A stretch of DNA of 64,000 nucleotides, taken from the NCBI RefSeq assembly GCF_003933745.1, contig NZ_RSEB01000005.1:312475-376474 (forward strand), in the 5' to 3' direction. The position numbers and the translations under genes are program-made. Below the pieces are notes generated by a model. The model had not been told where the DNA came from and ran no database searches. It saw only the letters and a program-made list of their open reading frames with translations. Positions 41,348-50,149 of the stretch are shown in pieces (within the stretch, counting starts at the first letter, position 1; each line of letters begins with the position of its first letter). The stretch comes from Glycomyces terrestris. Its GTDB lineage: Bacteria; Actinomycetota; Actinomycetes; Mycobacteriales; Micromonosporaceae.

Positions 41348-41872
41348 GTGGGATATCCCGACGACCAGCTCGCCCGCGGCGAGGTTGTCAAGCTCCACAC
41401 CCACCCGCACTGGAAGGAAGGCGTCGCCCCGATCCTGTGGTTCGTGGTCTTCCTGGCGATCGGCGCCATCGCGATCACGTACACGACCCAGCTCGACTGG
41501 GACGGCAAGATCTGGCTCGTCCTCGCCGAGGTCGTCATCACGCTCGCCCTGCTGGTCTGGCTCTCGGTCATTCCGTGGATCCGCTGGCGCTCGACCCACT
41601 ACGTCATCACCGACCAGCGCATCATGTGGCGCGAGGGCCTCGTGACCCGCGAGAGCCGCCACATCCCGCTCGCCCGCGTGAACACCGTCTCCTACACCCA
41701 GAACGTCTGGGAGCGGATCTTCGGCTTCGGCGACATGAACATCGACTCGGCCTCCGACGACGGCGAGATCAACCTGGTCGACGTCCCGCGCGTCGACAAG
41801 ACCAAGGCGCTGCTGTACCAGCTCGCAGAGGACGACCGCGCCCGCCGCGCCGGCGAGGGCGACGGCGCCTAG
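41348..41872 (+). CDS. PH-domain membrane protein (bacterial PH/DUF304 type)
   Basis: The 174-residue product has two membrane helices (about residues 28-48 and 57-78) followed by a bacterial PH domain: RWRSTHYVITDQRIMWREGLVTRESRHIPLARVNTVSYTQNVWERIFGFGDMNIDSASDDGEINLVDVP. The role is unknown. GTG 41348 is supported by CTGGAGG just upstream. GtrA lies convergent on the other side of a terminator. The pairing of PH-domain, GtrA and birA genes is also seen in mycobacteria. Confidence 0.9.
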   Translation: MGYPDDQLARGEVVKLHTHPHWKEGVAPILWFVVFLAIGAIAITYTTQLDWDGKIWLVLAEVVITLALLVWLSVIPWIRWRSTHYVITDQRIMWREGLVTRESRHIPLARVNTVSYTQNVWERIFGFGDMNIDSASDDGEINLVDVPRVDKTKALLYQLAEDDRARRAGEGDGA

Positions 41873-41886
41873 CCCGACGCACGCCC

Positions 41887-41916
41887 AAGGCCCGCACCGG
41901 ATTCGGTGCGGGCCTT
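41887..41916. terminator. Bidirectional terminator between PH-domain and gtrA genes
   Basis: AAGGCCCGCACCG (41887-41899) pairs perfectly with CGGTGCGGGCCTT (41904-41916) around GATT, between convergent genes. The A/T ends give short A and U tracts in both directions. Confidence 0.85.
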
Positions 41917-41930
41917 CGTCGTCCGCGGGC

Positions 41931-42464
41931 TCAGGCGCGCTCGAGGGCCTCGCCGGGCAGCGCCTCGGCGGACTCGGGGCTGTTGAAGATCCAGGTGCGG
42001 TAGGCGAAGAAGCGGAAGACCGAGCCGAGGCCGACGCCGAAGACGTTGGCGGCCAGGTTCACCGCGATCGCGTTGTCGAAGTACTGCGGCCACACCTGCG
42101 CGAGTCCCGCGTTGGCCCAGATGCAGGCGAGCGCGATGAGCAGGCCGATGCCGTTGAAGAAGAAGTAGAGGGCGTACTGGCGGTGGGCGGCGGCGGTGCC
42201 GCGGCGCTCGCGCCAGGTCCAGTGCCGGTTCCCGAAGAACGCGAGCGTCATCGCCAGGACGGCGGAGAGGATCTTCGCGTACCAGTACGACCAGTCCATG
42301 CCGAGGTACAGCAGGTTGAACAGGCCGACGTCGACCACGTAGGCCGTGCCGCCGACCCCGGCGAACTTGAGGAGCTCGCCGGCGTGGCGCTTGACGAGGC
42401 CGGCGGCGCGCGCGATCGGGCCCCGGTCTCGCTCCGGGGATGCAGGGGTCTCGGTCGTGGTCAT
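41931..42464 (-). CDS. GtrA-family membrane protein
   Basis: The 177-residue product has four transmembrane helices and the GtrA signature: LLKFAGVGGTAYVVDVGLFNLLY, SAVLAMTLAFFGNRHWTW, and FRFFAYRTWIF near the end. GtrA proteins are thought to help move lipid-linked sugars across the membrane. The minus-strand TAGGCT (42473-42478) ends 8 nt before the ATG, so the transcript is probably leaderless. Confidence 0.9.
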   Translation of the reverse strand: MTTTETPASPERDRGPIARAAGLVKRHAGELLKFAGVGGTAYVVDVGLFNLLYLGMDWSYWYAKILSAVLAMTLAFFGNRHWTWRERRGTAAAHRQYALYFFFNGIGLLIALACIWANAGLAQVWPQYFDNAIAVNLAANVFGVGLGSVFRFFAYRTWIFNSPESAEALPGEALERA

Positions 42465-42517
42465 CAGGGCCAAGCCTACCCGCCGGGGCGCCCGCGCGGG
42501 ACGGCCGAGCGGGCCCC

Positions 42518-45043
42518 CTACGGCGCGACCGCGGGCTGGGCGACGGCGACGACGCCGACGACGAACGGGTCGTCGCCGCGCTCGAAGCGGACCACGGCCT
42601 CCTCGCCGGTGTGCGCGCGGTGGACGCGCACGTCGACGCCGAACGCGTACCAGTCGGGGTTGTCGACGGCGCCGTTCGCGTGGCAGGTGGCGGGCTCGCC
42701 GAGGCTCTGGCCGCCGGCGCTGAGGTCGTCGCCGCGCAGGTACGCGGAGCCGCCCCACAGGGTCGCGGCGACCTCGACCTCGCCGCCGCCCTCGATCTCG
42801 ATCTCGGTGTCCGCGGCGGCCGCGCCGTCGTAGACCGCGACCTCCCTGGCATCGGCGCCGGGCTCGGCGTAGACGACCGTGAGCGACCAGCCGGCCCAGT
42901 GCGGCTCCAGGCAGTGCGCGCCCGCGTCGACCGGCCAGGCCTGGCACGGCGAGGTCGGCAGCTGGTGGTTGTCGGCGGCGACCCAGTACTCGCCGCCGCC
43001 CGCGACGAGGCCGGTGACGTCGGCGAACGCCTGCACGCCCGGCTCGGCGTCGGTGAGCGCGTCGGCCGCGAGGTCGGTCCAGGAGCCGCCGGGGCCGTGA
43101 AACGACACCGAGGTCGGCAGGTCCTCGTGGACGCCGGCCCAGTACAGGCCCGCCCAGCGGATCTCGGCGCCGCCGGGGACGTCAAGGACCGCGCCGGAGG
43201 CGGCCTCGCCTTCCCGGCCGGCGGGCGCGTCCCCGGGCTTGTACGCCTTCATCGGCCAGCGGTCGCCCGCGCCGAGGAGCGCCGCCTCGCGGCAGCCGGG
43301 CAGGGAGCAGGTGAGCCAGGTGTTGCCGGAGGCGGTGACGCCGGTGGCGTCGAGGCTGGCGTAGCCGACGGTGCTGCCGGCGGGGGCGATCGGGACCTGG
43401 AGCGCGGTGGTGCCGGAGATCCCCGGGCCCTCGACGGTGACCTGAAAGGTCTGGTAGCCGCTGACGTCCTCGCCGATGCTGATGCGCACGTTCGCCTCCG
43501 CGGGGCTCGGCATGCGCGCGATCGAGCACTGCACGGTGGCGCCCTCGACGCAGGTCCAGCCGGGGTCGGCGGTCTCGGAGGCGAGGGCGACGCCTTCGGG
43601 GAGGACGATGTCGAGCAGGACGCGGTCGCTCGCGGCGGCCTGGCCGTGGCCGAGCCGCGCGGACTCGGGGGCGCGCTCGGTGCGGGGCGCGGCGGCGCCG
43701 CCAGTGCCGTCGGCGGCTTCGCCGGTGCCGCCGGGGGCTTCGAGCCGAATCGGGAGGACCGCTTCGCCGCCCGCGACGAGGCCGCTGGTGCCGAGGCCGT
43801 GCGCGATGCCGTACGAGGCGGGCTCGGCCCCGGGCGCGGGCTCCTCGGCCGGGTCCTCGGGGTCCGGTTCCGGCGCCGGGTCGGCCGGGTCCTCGGGCGC
43901 GGGGTCCTCCGGGTCGGGTTCGGGCTCCTCGTCCTCGGGTTCGGGTCCGGGCTCGGCGGGCTCGGTGACGGCGGGCGCCTCGGGCGCGGCCTGCGGCTCG
44001 TCCTCCTCCTCGCCGGAGGTGAGCGCGAAGACGGCGACGGCGGCGACCACGGCGGCCGCGGTGCCGGCCGCGAGGGAGCCCTTGGTGCCGAGCTGCTGCA
44101 CGATCCGGCGGATCCAGTTCGCGGCCGCGACGAACGGCGCGCCCACGGCCGCGAGGAACCCGCCGACGGCGACCCCGGCCGCGGAGACCGCGCCGGCCGC
44201 GAGGTACGGGGACGCGGCGCCGCCGAGGAAGACCGCGGCGACGACGACGCGCAGGCCCGAGTTCAGCTCGGTGAGCTCCGCGAACAGGAGGTTGCAGGTG
44301 ACGCACGAGTCGAGGTGGTCGTCGACCTTCTGCACCTCGCGCTCGCCGAGCTTGCCGCGCACGCGCGCGCCGAGCCGGTCGACGGTCCAGCGGCACTCCT
44401 CGCGCGGGGAGTCGGCGGCGTGCTCGGTGAGGTAGTTCTGGCGGAGCTTCTCGCGGGCCCGGTACGCGAGCGCGGAGACCCCGTTCGGGGTCATGCCGAG
44501 CATCGTGGCGATCTTGGCCGGGGAGTCCTCCTCGACCTCGGTGTGCCACAGGACCATCCGCCAGCGCTCGGGGAGCTTGCCGAAGGCGAGGGCGGCGTAG
44601 CGGCGCTCCTGGCCCTCGACGGCGGGGTCGACGAAGACCTCGCCGGGGTCGTGGGGCGAGAGGTCGTCGGTGAACTCGACCTTCTTGTCGCGGCGGAGCC
44701 GGTCGTAGAAGGTGTTGCGGAGGGTCTGGAGCATGTAGGGCCGGAAGGCGAGGTCGGGGCCGCCGCCGTCGCGGAAGGTGTGGAGGAGCTTGGCGAAGGT
44801 CTCGGAGACGAGGTCGTCGGCGCCGGCGGGGTCGCGGGAGAGGATGCGCGAGAGGCGGCGGGCGGCATGGACGTGGCGCTCGTAGAGGACGGCGTACGCG
44901 GTGGTGTCGCCGCGGCGGGTGGCGGCGATGAGCTCGGGGTCGGAGCGGTTCGCGGGGTCGTCGTCGGGGTCGCGGGGGGCCTGGTCAGGCGCGGCGCCGG
45001 GTTCTAGGCCGCGGGGATCGCCGGCGGGTACGGTCTCGGGCAT
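42518..45043 (-). CDS. ECF sigma factor fused to a zinc anti-sigma motif, membrane helices and a secreted domain
   Basis: One 841-residue chain joins parts that are usually separate. Residues 35-115 are sigma region 2 (LYERHVHAARRLSRILSRDPAGADDLVSETF), and 150-205 are region 4 (PERWRMVLWHTEVEEDSPAKIATMLGMTPNGVSALAYRAREKLRQ). A zinc anti-sigma motif follows: Cys217, then His243-x3-Cys247-x2-Cys250. Hydrophobic segments span 265-306 and 323-342, then a Pro/Glu/Asp linker (345-400), and then an extracellular part with DUF11-like and DUF3344-like beta domains (IRWAGLYWAGVHEDLP, WAGWSLTVVYAEPG). ECF groups with C-terminal extensions of this kind are known in actinobacteria. AAGGAG lies 12 nt before the ATG. 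Release of the sigma part would need proteolysis or a shape change. Confidence 0.88.
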   Translation of the reverse strand: MPETVPAGDPRGLEPGAAPDQAPRDPDDDPANRSDPELIAATRRGDTTAYAVLYERHVHAARRLSRILSRDPAGADDLVSETFAKLLHTFRDGGGPDLAFRPYMLQTLRNTFYDRLRRDKKVEFTDDLSPHDPGEVFVDPAVEGQERRYAALAFGKLPERWRMVLWHTEVEEDSPAKIATMLGMTPNGVSALAYRAREKLRQNYLTEHAADSPREECRWTVDRLGARVRGKLGEREVQKVDDHLDSCVTCNLLFAELTELNSGLRVVVAAVFLGGAASPYLAAGAVSAAGVAVGGFLAAVGAPFVAAANWIRRIVQQLGTKGSLAAGTAAAVVAAVAVFALTSGEEEDEPQAAPEAPAVTEPAEPGPEPEDEEPEPDPEDPAPEDPADPAPEPDPEDPAEEPAPGAEPASYGIAHGLGTSGLVAGGEAVLPIRLEAPGGTGEAADGTGGAAAPRTERAPESARLGHGQAAASDRVLLDIVLPEGVALASETADPGWTCVEGATVQCSIARMPSPAEANVRISIGEDVSGYQTFQVTVEGPGISGTTALQVPIAPAGSTVGYASLDATGVTASGNTWLTCSLPGCREAALLGAGDRWPMKAYKPGDAPAGREGEAASGAVLDVPGGAEIRWAGLYWAGVHEDLPTSVSFHGPGGSWTDLAADALTDAEPGVQAFADVTGLVAGGGEYWVAADNHQLPTSPCQAWPVDAGAHCLEPHWAGWSLTVVYAEPGADAREVAVYDGAAAADTEIEIEGGGEVEVAATLWGGSAYLRGDDLSAGGQSLGEPATCHANGAVDNPDWYAFGVDVRVHRAHTGEEAVVRFERGDDPFVVGVVAVAQPAVAP

Positions 45044-45400
45044 CGTGCGCCGGTGCTCCTTCCTGGTTGCGCCGAGCTCGTACGATCGGGGGGCTCGGAG
45101 GCGTCTCTCTGCGAGAGCGGGCGGGTCGACTGGATTGGAGGAGTTCTCGCTGTCTCCCTTGGCTTAACGATCGAGTCGGCCTCCGGTTGCGCCTTGGACG
45201 CACGGTGTCCCCGAACGGGACATTCCACGGAGTTTAGGGCAAAAACCCGCCATAGTCGTGAATTGTGATGCGATTGTGACCAGGTGTGATGGTATTGGGA
45301 CTTCCCGCCCGGGTTCCAGCGGTCTGTCGGAAATACGTCAGGCGATTGCGTACCGTGGGGTAACGCAGACTGTGACGCGAACGACGCAAGGAGGTGAGCG
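45044..45400. promoter_or_regulatory. Divergent control region between the sigma fusion and the GlpR-like gene
   Basis: The 357 nt hold no gene. TGTCCC (45206-45211) and GGGACA (45217-45222) form a dyad. Three TGTGA copies, at 45264-45268, 45275-45279 and 45285-45289, are spaced 11 and 10 bp, one helical turn each, as in OmpR-type response-regulator sites. A further TGTGA is at 45371-45375. AAGGAGGTGAGC before 45401 is a strong ribosome site. An ECF-type promoter for the sigma gene was not identified with confidence. Confidence 0.5.
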
Positions 45401-46222
45401 ATGCCCGCTTCGGTACTGCTGGCGCTGCTGGTCGGCACGGCCCTGCTGGCCCTGACCCCGGCCCTGGTCCGCCGGTACGACCCCGACGAGCGGATGATCG
45501 AGGACCGCTCGACCTCCGACGCGCGGGTGCTCACCCGGGAGGGGGCCCGGCCCCCGCGTCCCGCCGCGCACCGGACCGTCCCGCTCGATCCCGCCACCAC
45601 CCCGGACGAATCGGGTGAAACGGGCGCTTCGCTCGACGACATGCTTGCGTCCCAAGGATCTCGGCGCACGCCGAACGCGCGCGGGTGGGAGCGGCGCGGC
45701 ACGCGCCGCGGCGACTCGGTACGGTTGGAGACCGACCAGTCGTTGACCGGCGAGGACCCCGAGATGCACGAGCAGGCCAGGCTCCGGCAGATGCGCGCCG
45801 AGTGGTGGCGGCGGCGCCACCGCCGCATCCTCTACGTGCTCATCGCACTGACCCTGCTGGAGCTCGCCGGCGTCGCCGTCGCGGGCCCCGGCTTCTGGAT
45901 CGGCGCCGGCGTCGCCATCGCGGCCCTCGGCGGGTACGTGTGGTTCCTGCGCGAGCGCGCCAAGAGCCTGCGCCCCCGCCGCCGCCCCAAGGCGATGCTC
46001 ACCGCCGAGCCCGAGCACGAGGAGGTCGGCCCGCCGACCTACGTGCCCGAGCAGCCCGACGGCGACTACGTCGAGGAGGACACCCGCGAGTCGTTCCTCT
46101 TCGCGGACGACGACGAGGACGACGAGCCCGCCCCGCCGCCGCGCCCCGACCCGCGCCGCCCCGACGGCCCCGCGGGCGTGCGCGGGCGCTCCTACGAGGC
46201 CCCGGCCAAGCTCGAGCGCTGA
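45401..46222 (+). CDS. Three-helix membrane protein, possibly GlpR-like divisome protein
   Basis: The 273-residue product has an N-terminal membrane helix (residues 3-22), a disordered cytoplasmic stretch with MIEDRSTSDARVLTREG, a basic coil (123-142), two closely spaced helices (143-161 and 163-183), and a long acidic and proline-rich tail. The layout recalls GlpR, the membrane partner of a gephyrin-like divisome protein in actinobacteria. That match is only to layout, and glp itself is not in the window. The ribosome site AAGGAGGTGAGC is near-perfect. trmB follows 24 nt on. Confidence 0.65.
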   Translation: MPASVLLALLVGTALLALTPALVRRYDPDERMIEDRSTSDARVLTREGARPPRPAAHRTVPLDPATTPDESGETGASLDDMLASQGSRRTPNARGWERRGTRRGDSVRLETDQSLTGEDPEMHEQARLRQMRAEWWRRRHRRILYVLIALTLLELAGVAVAGPGFWIGAGVAIAALGGYVWFLRERAKSLRPRRRPKAMLTAEPEHEEVGPPTYVPEQPDGDYVEEDTRESFLFADDDEDDEPAPPPRPDPRRPDGPAGVRGRSYEAPAKLER

Positions 46223-46246
46223 CCAGGGCCCTACACTTGCCCGGTT

Positions 46247-46936
46247 ATGCCTGATGAGGAACCGCAGCACCGCCACATCCTGACGTTCAACTTCCGCCAG
46301 GGCCGCAACAAGCCCCGCCACGACGAGGCCTTCGCGCGCCTGTGGCCGCGCTACGGCCTGGAGTGGCGGCCGGAGGACGGTCGGCTCGACTTCGCGGCGC
46401 TGTTCGGGCGCACCGCGCCGGTGGTGCTCGAGATCGGCTCCGGCAACGGCGAGGCCGCCGCCGCGATGGGCGACGCCGACCGCGACCGCGACCTCCTCGC
46501 CGTCGAGGTCTACCCGCAGGGCATCGCCGACCTCATGGACCGCGCCGAGGAGCGCGGCCTCGACAACCTGCGCATCTACCAGGGCGACGCGCTGCCGCTG
46601 CTGTGGCACGGGATCGCGCCGGAGGCCCTCGACGAGATCCGGGTGTACTTCCCCGACCCCTGGCCCAAGAAGCGCCACCACAAGCGCCGCATCATCCAGA
46701 CCGAGCACGCGCGCACCATGGCCGGACTGCTGCGCCCGGGCGGACTCCTCCACTGCGCCACCGACATCGCCGACTACGCCGAGCAGATGCTCGAGGTGCT
46801 CACGGCCGAGCCCGCGCTGGAGAACACCGCCGAGGGCTACGCACCGCGGCCCGAGCGGCGGCCGGTGACCAAGTTCGAGCGCCGCGGCGTCAAGGCCGGC
46901 CGCGACATCTTCGACCTCGTCTTCCGGAAGCGGTAG
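46247..46936 (+). CDS. trmB: tRNA (guanine-N7)-methyltransferase
   Basis: The 229-residue SAM enzyme methylates G46 in the variable loop of tRNA. Family features are LTFNFRQGRNKP, the SAM loop VVLEIGSGNGEAAA, the substrate segment RVYFPDPWPKKRHHKRRIIQ and the C-terminal PVTKFERRGVKAGRDIFDL. TACACT (46232-46237) lies 9 nt before the ATG, so the mRNA may be leaderless or have a very short leader. Convergent with dgt. Confidence 0.94.
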   Translation: MPDEEPQHRHILTFNFRQGRNKPRHDEAFARLWPRYGLEWRPEDGRLDFAALFGRTAPVVLEIGSGNGEAAAAMGDADRDRDLLAVEVYPQGIADLMDRAEERGLDNLRIYQGDALPLLWHGIAPEALDEIRVYFPDPWPKKRHHKRRIIQTEHARTMAGLLRPGGLLHCATDIADYAEQMLEVLTAEPALENTAEGYAPRPERRPVTKFERRGVKAGRDIFDLVFRKR

Positions 46937-46947
46937 AGCGGCGCCGC

Positions 46948-48192
46948 TCAGGCGGCGGTGAGCCGCCGGTGCCACGACTCCGCCGACGCGTCCGTCAGCG
47001 ACGCGACCTGGTCCACGACCGCCCGCAGGCGCGCCGCGTCGTCCCCGGCGCGCGCGTACGCCTCGGCGAACATCGGGTCGAGCGCGTCCGCGCCCCGGTC
47101 GCACAGGAGCGCGACGAGGTCGTGGAGGATCTCGCGCTGGCGCGTGTACCAGGAGGCGGAGGTGCGCGGCTGCATGACGTACCGCCAGGCGATCCCCTTG
47201 AGGAGGGCGCACTGGACGCGCTCCTCGGCGGGGACGACGAGGTCGGCGTCGTAGCGGCGCAGCTGCCCGTCGCCGAACTGCTCGCGGGTGGCCCGCGCGG
47301 CGGCCTTCACGAAGCGGCCCACGGTGTTCGAGGTGAAGTTCTTCAGGGCGACCTGGGCGCCGAAGGAGCCGTCGTAGTCGTGGAGGGCCGCGAGCGCGGG
47401 GTCGCGCAGGAGGTCCTTCAGGGCCTCGCCGAGGGCCGCGGGCGACTCGTCGGTGTAGCGGCCGGCGGCGGCCTCGCAGACGGCGGCCTGCTCGCCGGCG
47501 TCGTCGAGGAGCTTCGCGAGGTTGATGTACTCGCCGTAGATGCCGTCCTCGACGTCGTGCACGGAGTAGGCGACGTCGTCGGACCAGTCCATGACCTGCG
47601 CCTCGAGGCACTTGGCGCCGGCGGGGGCGCCGCCGCGGAACCATTCGAAGACCGCCCGGTCGTCCTCGTAGAACCCGAACTTGCGGACGCCTTCGTCTGC
47701 GGCCCAAGGGTATTTGCACATCGCGTCGAGTGAGGCGCGGGTGAGGTTGAGGCCCACGGACGCGCCGTGCTCGTCGAGGGTCTTCGCTTCGAGGCGGGAG
47801 ACGACGCGGAGGGTCTGGGCGTTGCCCTCGTAGCCGCCGCAGGGCCCGGACACCTCGTGGAGGGCGTCCTCGCCGTTGTGGCCGAACGGCGGGTGGCCGA
47901 GGTCGTGGGCGAGGCCGGCGACGTCGGCGACGTCGGGGTCGCAGCCGAGCGCGGAGCCGAGCTCGCGGGAGATCTGGGCGACCTCGAGGGAGTGGGTGAG
48001 GCGGGTGCGCAGGAAGTCGTCGGTGCCCGCGGTGTGGACCTGGGTCTTGTCGGCGAGGCGCCGGAACCCGGCGGAGTGGAGGATGCGGGCGCGGTCGCGC
48101 TGGAAGGGGCTGCGCGTCGACCCGGGTTCGGCCACCAGCCGCGCCGCCGAGGGCCAGCGCTTGGCCAGCGGGTGCAGTGCGGGATCGGTCAC
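46948..48192 (-). CDS. dgt: Deoxyguanosinetriphosphate triphosphohydrolase-like protein
   Basis: The 414-residue HD-domain enzyme hydrolyses dNTPs to nucleoside and triphosphate. The HD-domain ligands are His67 (LTHSLEV) and His96-Asp97 (LAHDLGHPPFGHNGEDAL). DKTQVHTAGTDDFLRTRLTHS is the typical lead-in, and LMDWSDDVAYSVHD-type residues (here QVMDWSDDVAYSVHDVEDG) follow. GTG 48192 is chosen because the minus-strand TAGGCT (48200-48205) ends 7 nt upstream; the frame extends to 48225 without support. Confidence 0.93.
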   Translation of the reverse strand: MTDPALHPLAKRWPSAARLVAEPGSTRSPFQRDRARILHSAGFRRLADKTQVHTAGTDDFLRTRLTHSLEVAQISRELGSALGCDPDVADVAGLAHDLGHPPFGHNGEDALHEVSGPCGGYEGNAQTLRVVSRLEAKTLDEHGASVGLNLTRASLDAMCKYPWAADEGVRKFGFYEDDRAVFEWFRGGAPAGAKCLEAQVMDWSDDVAYSVHDVEDGIYGEYINLAKLLDDAGEQAAVCEAAAGRYTDESPAALGEALKDLLRDPALAALHDYDGSFGAQVALKNFTSNTVGRFVKAAARATREQFGDGQLRRYDADLVVPAEERVQCALLKGIAWRYVMQPRTSASWYTRQREILHDLVALLCDRGADALDPMFAEAYARAGDDAARLRAVVDQVASLTDASAESWHRRLTAA

Positions 48193-48231
48193 GCTGTCGA
48201 GCCTAGCGCGACCGATCCCCGGCACCGCGTC

Positions 48232-50070
48232 TCAATCGGTCAGGTACAGGCGCAGGACGCCGGTGCCGTCGCCGCCGTCGGAGCCGTGGGCCCACGCGAA
48301 CGCCGAGAGCGGTTCGCCGCCGTCGAAGTCCTCCGGGTAGGTCTCGACGGCCGCGGCGAGGTCGACCCAGACCGCGACGGCGGCCTGGTCGGGCGCGGCG
48401 GCGGCGAAGTCGCTGAAGCGGGCGTCCTCGGCGAGGGTCCCGGAGGCGGTCTCGCCGCCGGTGTAGGAGATCTCGGCGCCGTCGGCGGTGACGCCCTCGG
48501 GGAGGGCGCCGCCCTCCTCGGCGACGAGCTCCTCGACGAGGGCCTGGAGGTCGGCGGCGCGGTCCTCGGCGAGGTGGGCGGAGAGCAGCATCGACTCGGG
48601 GTTGACGCCCTCGTCGGCGCTGAAGTCGCCGGCGACGCTGAGGTCGGCGCCCGCGAGGAGGTCGGTGATCTCGGTGACCTGGGCCTGGATCTCCTCGGCG
48701 GTGGGCCCGGTGTCGTAGTCGTCGACCCAGGGGTCCTCCTCGGTGCCGGCGGTCCAGTACCGGTTCTCGAGTTCGAAGTAGCGGGACTCCTCTTCGGGGG
48801 TGAGGGTCCCGGCGTAGTAGCCGGTCTCGAGTTCGAGGTACTCGGCGTACTCCTCGGCGGTGAGGGGGTCGAGGGCCGGTTCGGCGGGTTCGGCGGTGGC
48901 CTCGCCGTAGAGGAGGCCGTAGGCGCCGAGCCACTCCTCAGTGAGCTCGCCGATGTCCTCGGGGACGTGCACGGTGGCGGCGAAGTCGGCGGCGGGCAGC
49001 TCGCCCATGCCGGCGAGGAGGTCGCCGGAGCCGGTCCAGGGGTCGTCCCGGTCGCCGAAGAGGCGGTAGGAGAGCTCGAAGCCCTGGTCGAAGGCGGAGA
49101 AGCCGGCGATGAGCTGCCCGGAGTAGAACTCGGAGAACATGTCGGCGTCCTCGCCGGTCATCTCGGCGAGCTCGGCGACGGCGTCCATGTCGACCCAGTA
49201 GACGGCGAGCTGGTCGCCGTCGAGCCAGGAGCGGGCCTCGTCGTAGTCGGCGGAGGCCGAGAGCGGGTCGGCGCCGGCCTCGCTCCGGGCGGCCTCGAGC
49301 GCGGCGGCGGCGTCCTGCTCGCCGACGACCATGAGGACGTGGTCGTCCTCGACGGTGTAGGCCATCTGGTCCTCGGTGGCGCCGGCGGCGGCGCGGATGC
49401 TCGCGAGGCCGTCCTCGGCGGCGCCCGCGTCGGTGCTCGCGAGGCTCACGACCGCGTACGGCTGGTCCTGGTAGGTCCACATGGCGAGGCCGTGGCGGTT
49501 GCCGATCCAGGAGGTGAGGTCCTCCTCGGCGTCCACGCCTTCGAGGCCGGTCTCCTCGAGGAGGTCGGTCAGGAGGTCGTCGGTGGAGTCGTAGTCGAGG
49601 TCCTCGAACTTCGAGAGGTGCTCGAGGAGCTTCGGGGTCTGGTCGAGCGAGGGGTCGAGGTTGACCTCGAGGTACATGCCCGCGGACGCGGGGAAGCTCT
49701 CGGCCGGGTCGGGGCCGCCCTTGAGGACGAACTTGAAGAGCACGACCGCGCCGACGGCGGCGATGAGGACGACGGAGAGGATCGCGGCGACCGCGACCTT
49801 CGCGCCGCGGCCGCCGCGGGGCTGGGGCGGCGGCACCGGGACGTACGCGCCCGGCGGGAGGTACGGCGGCTGGCCGGCCTGGGGCGCACCGGGTTCGACG
49901 TACGGGACGGGCTGGTAGGCGCCCTGCGGGGACTGCTGGGGCTGGTAGGCGCCCGGCGGAGACTGCTGAGGCTGGTACGCGCCCGGCGGCGGCTGCTGCG
50001 GGCCGGGGCTGCCGTACGCGGGGCCGCTGGGCGGGCCCGGGTACTGCTGGGGGTTGGCGTCGCTCGACAT
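48232..50070 (-). CDS. DUF3352 membrane-anchored protein with Pro/Gln-rich repeats
   Basis: The 612-residue product starts with a cytoplasmic Pro/Gln/Tyr-rich stretch holding repeats of PGAYQPQQSP (about residues 25-60), then a membrane helix (about 89-113), and an extracellular DUF3352-like region with FPASAGMYLEVNLDPS and LTSWIGNRHGLAMWTY. The middle is acidic. The function is unknown. The minus-strand TAGCGT (50077-50082) ends 6 nt before the ATG, so the gene is probably leaderless. Confidence 0.85.
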   Translation of the reverse strand: MSSDANPQQYPGPPSGPAYGSPGPQQPPPGAYQPQQSPPGAYQPQQSPQGAYQPVPYVEPGAPQAGQPPYLPPGAYVPVPPPQPRGGRGAKVAVAAILSVVLIAAVGAVVLFKFVLKGGPDPAESFPASAGMYLEVNLDPSLDQTPKLLEHLSKFEDLDYDSTDDLLTDLLEETGLEGVDAEEDLTSWIGNRHGLAMWTYQDQPYAVVSLASTDAGAAEDGLASIRAAAGATEDQMAYTVEDDHVLMVVGEQDAAAALEAARSEAGADPLSASADYDEARSWLDGDQLAVYWVDMDAVAELAEMTGEDADMFSEFYSGQLIAGFSAFDQGFELSYRLFGDRDDPWTGSGDLLAGMGELPAADFAATVHVPEDIGELTEEWLGAYGLLYGEATAEPAEPALDPLTAEEYAEYLELETGYYAGTLTPEEESRYFELENRYWTAGTEEDPWVDDYDTGPTAEEIQAQVTEITDLLAGADLSVAGDFSADEGVNPESMLLSAHLAEDRAADLQALVEELVAEEGGALPEGVTADGAEISYTGGETASGTLAEDARFSDFAAAAPDQAAVAVWVDLAAAVETYPEDFDGGEPLSAFAWAHGSDGGDGTGVLRLYLTD

Positions 50071-50149
50071 CCTTCGACGCTACGGCACGTGTGCAACGGC
50101 CGTATCCCGCGAACGTGCCAATACGGCCGCAGTGGACGCCCGCAGGCCC

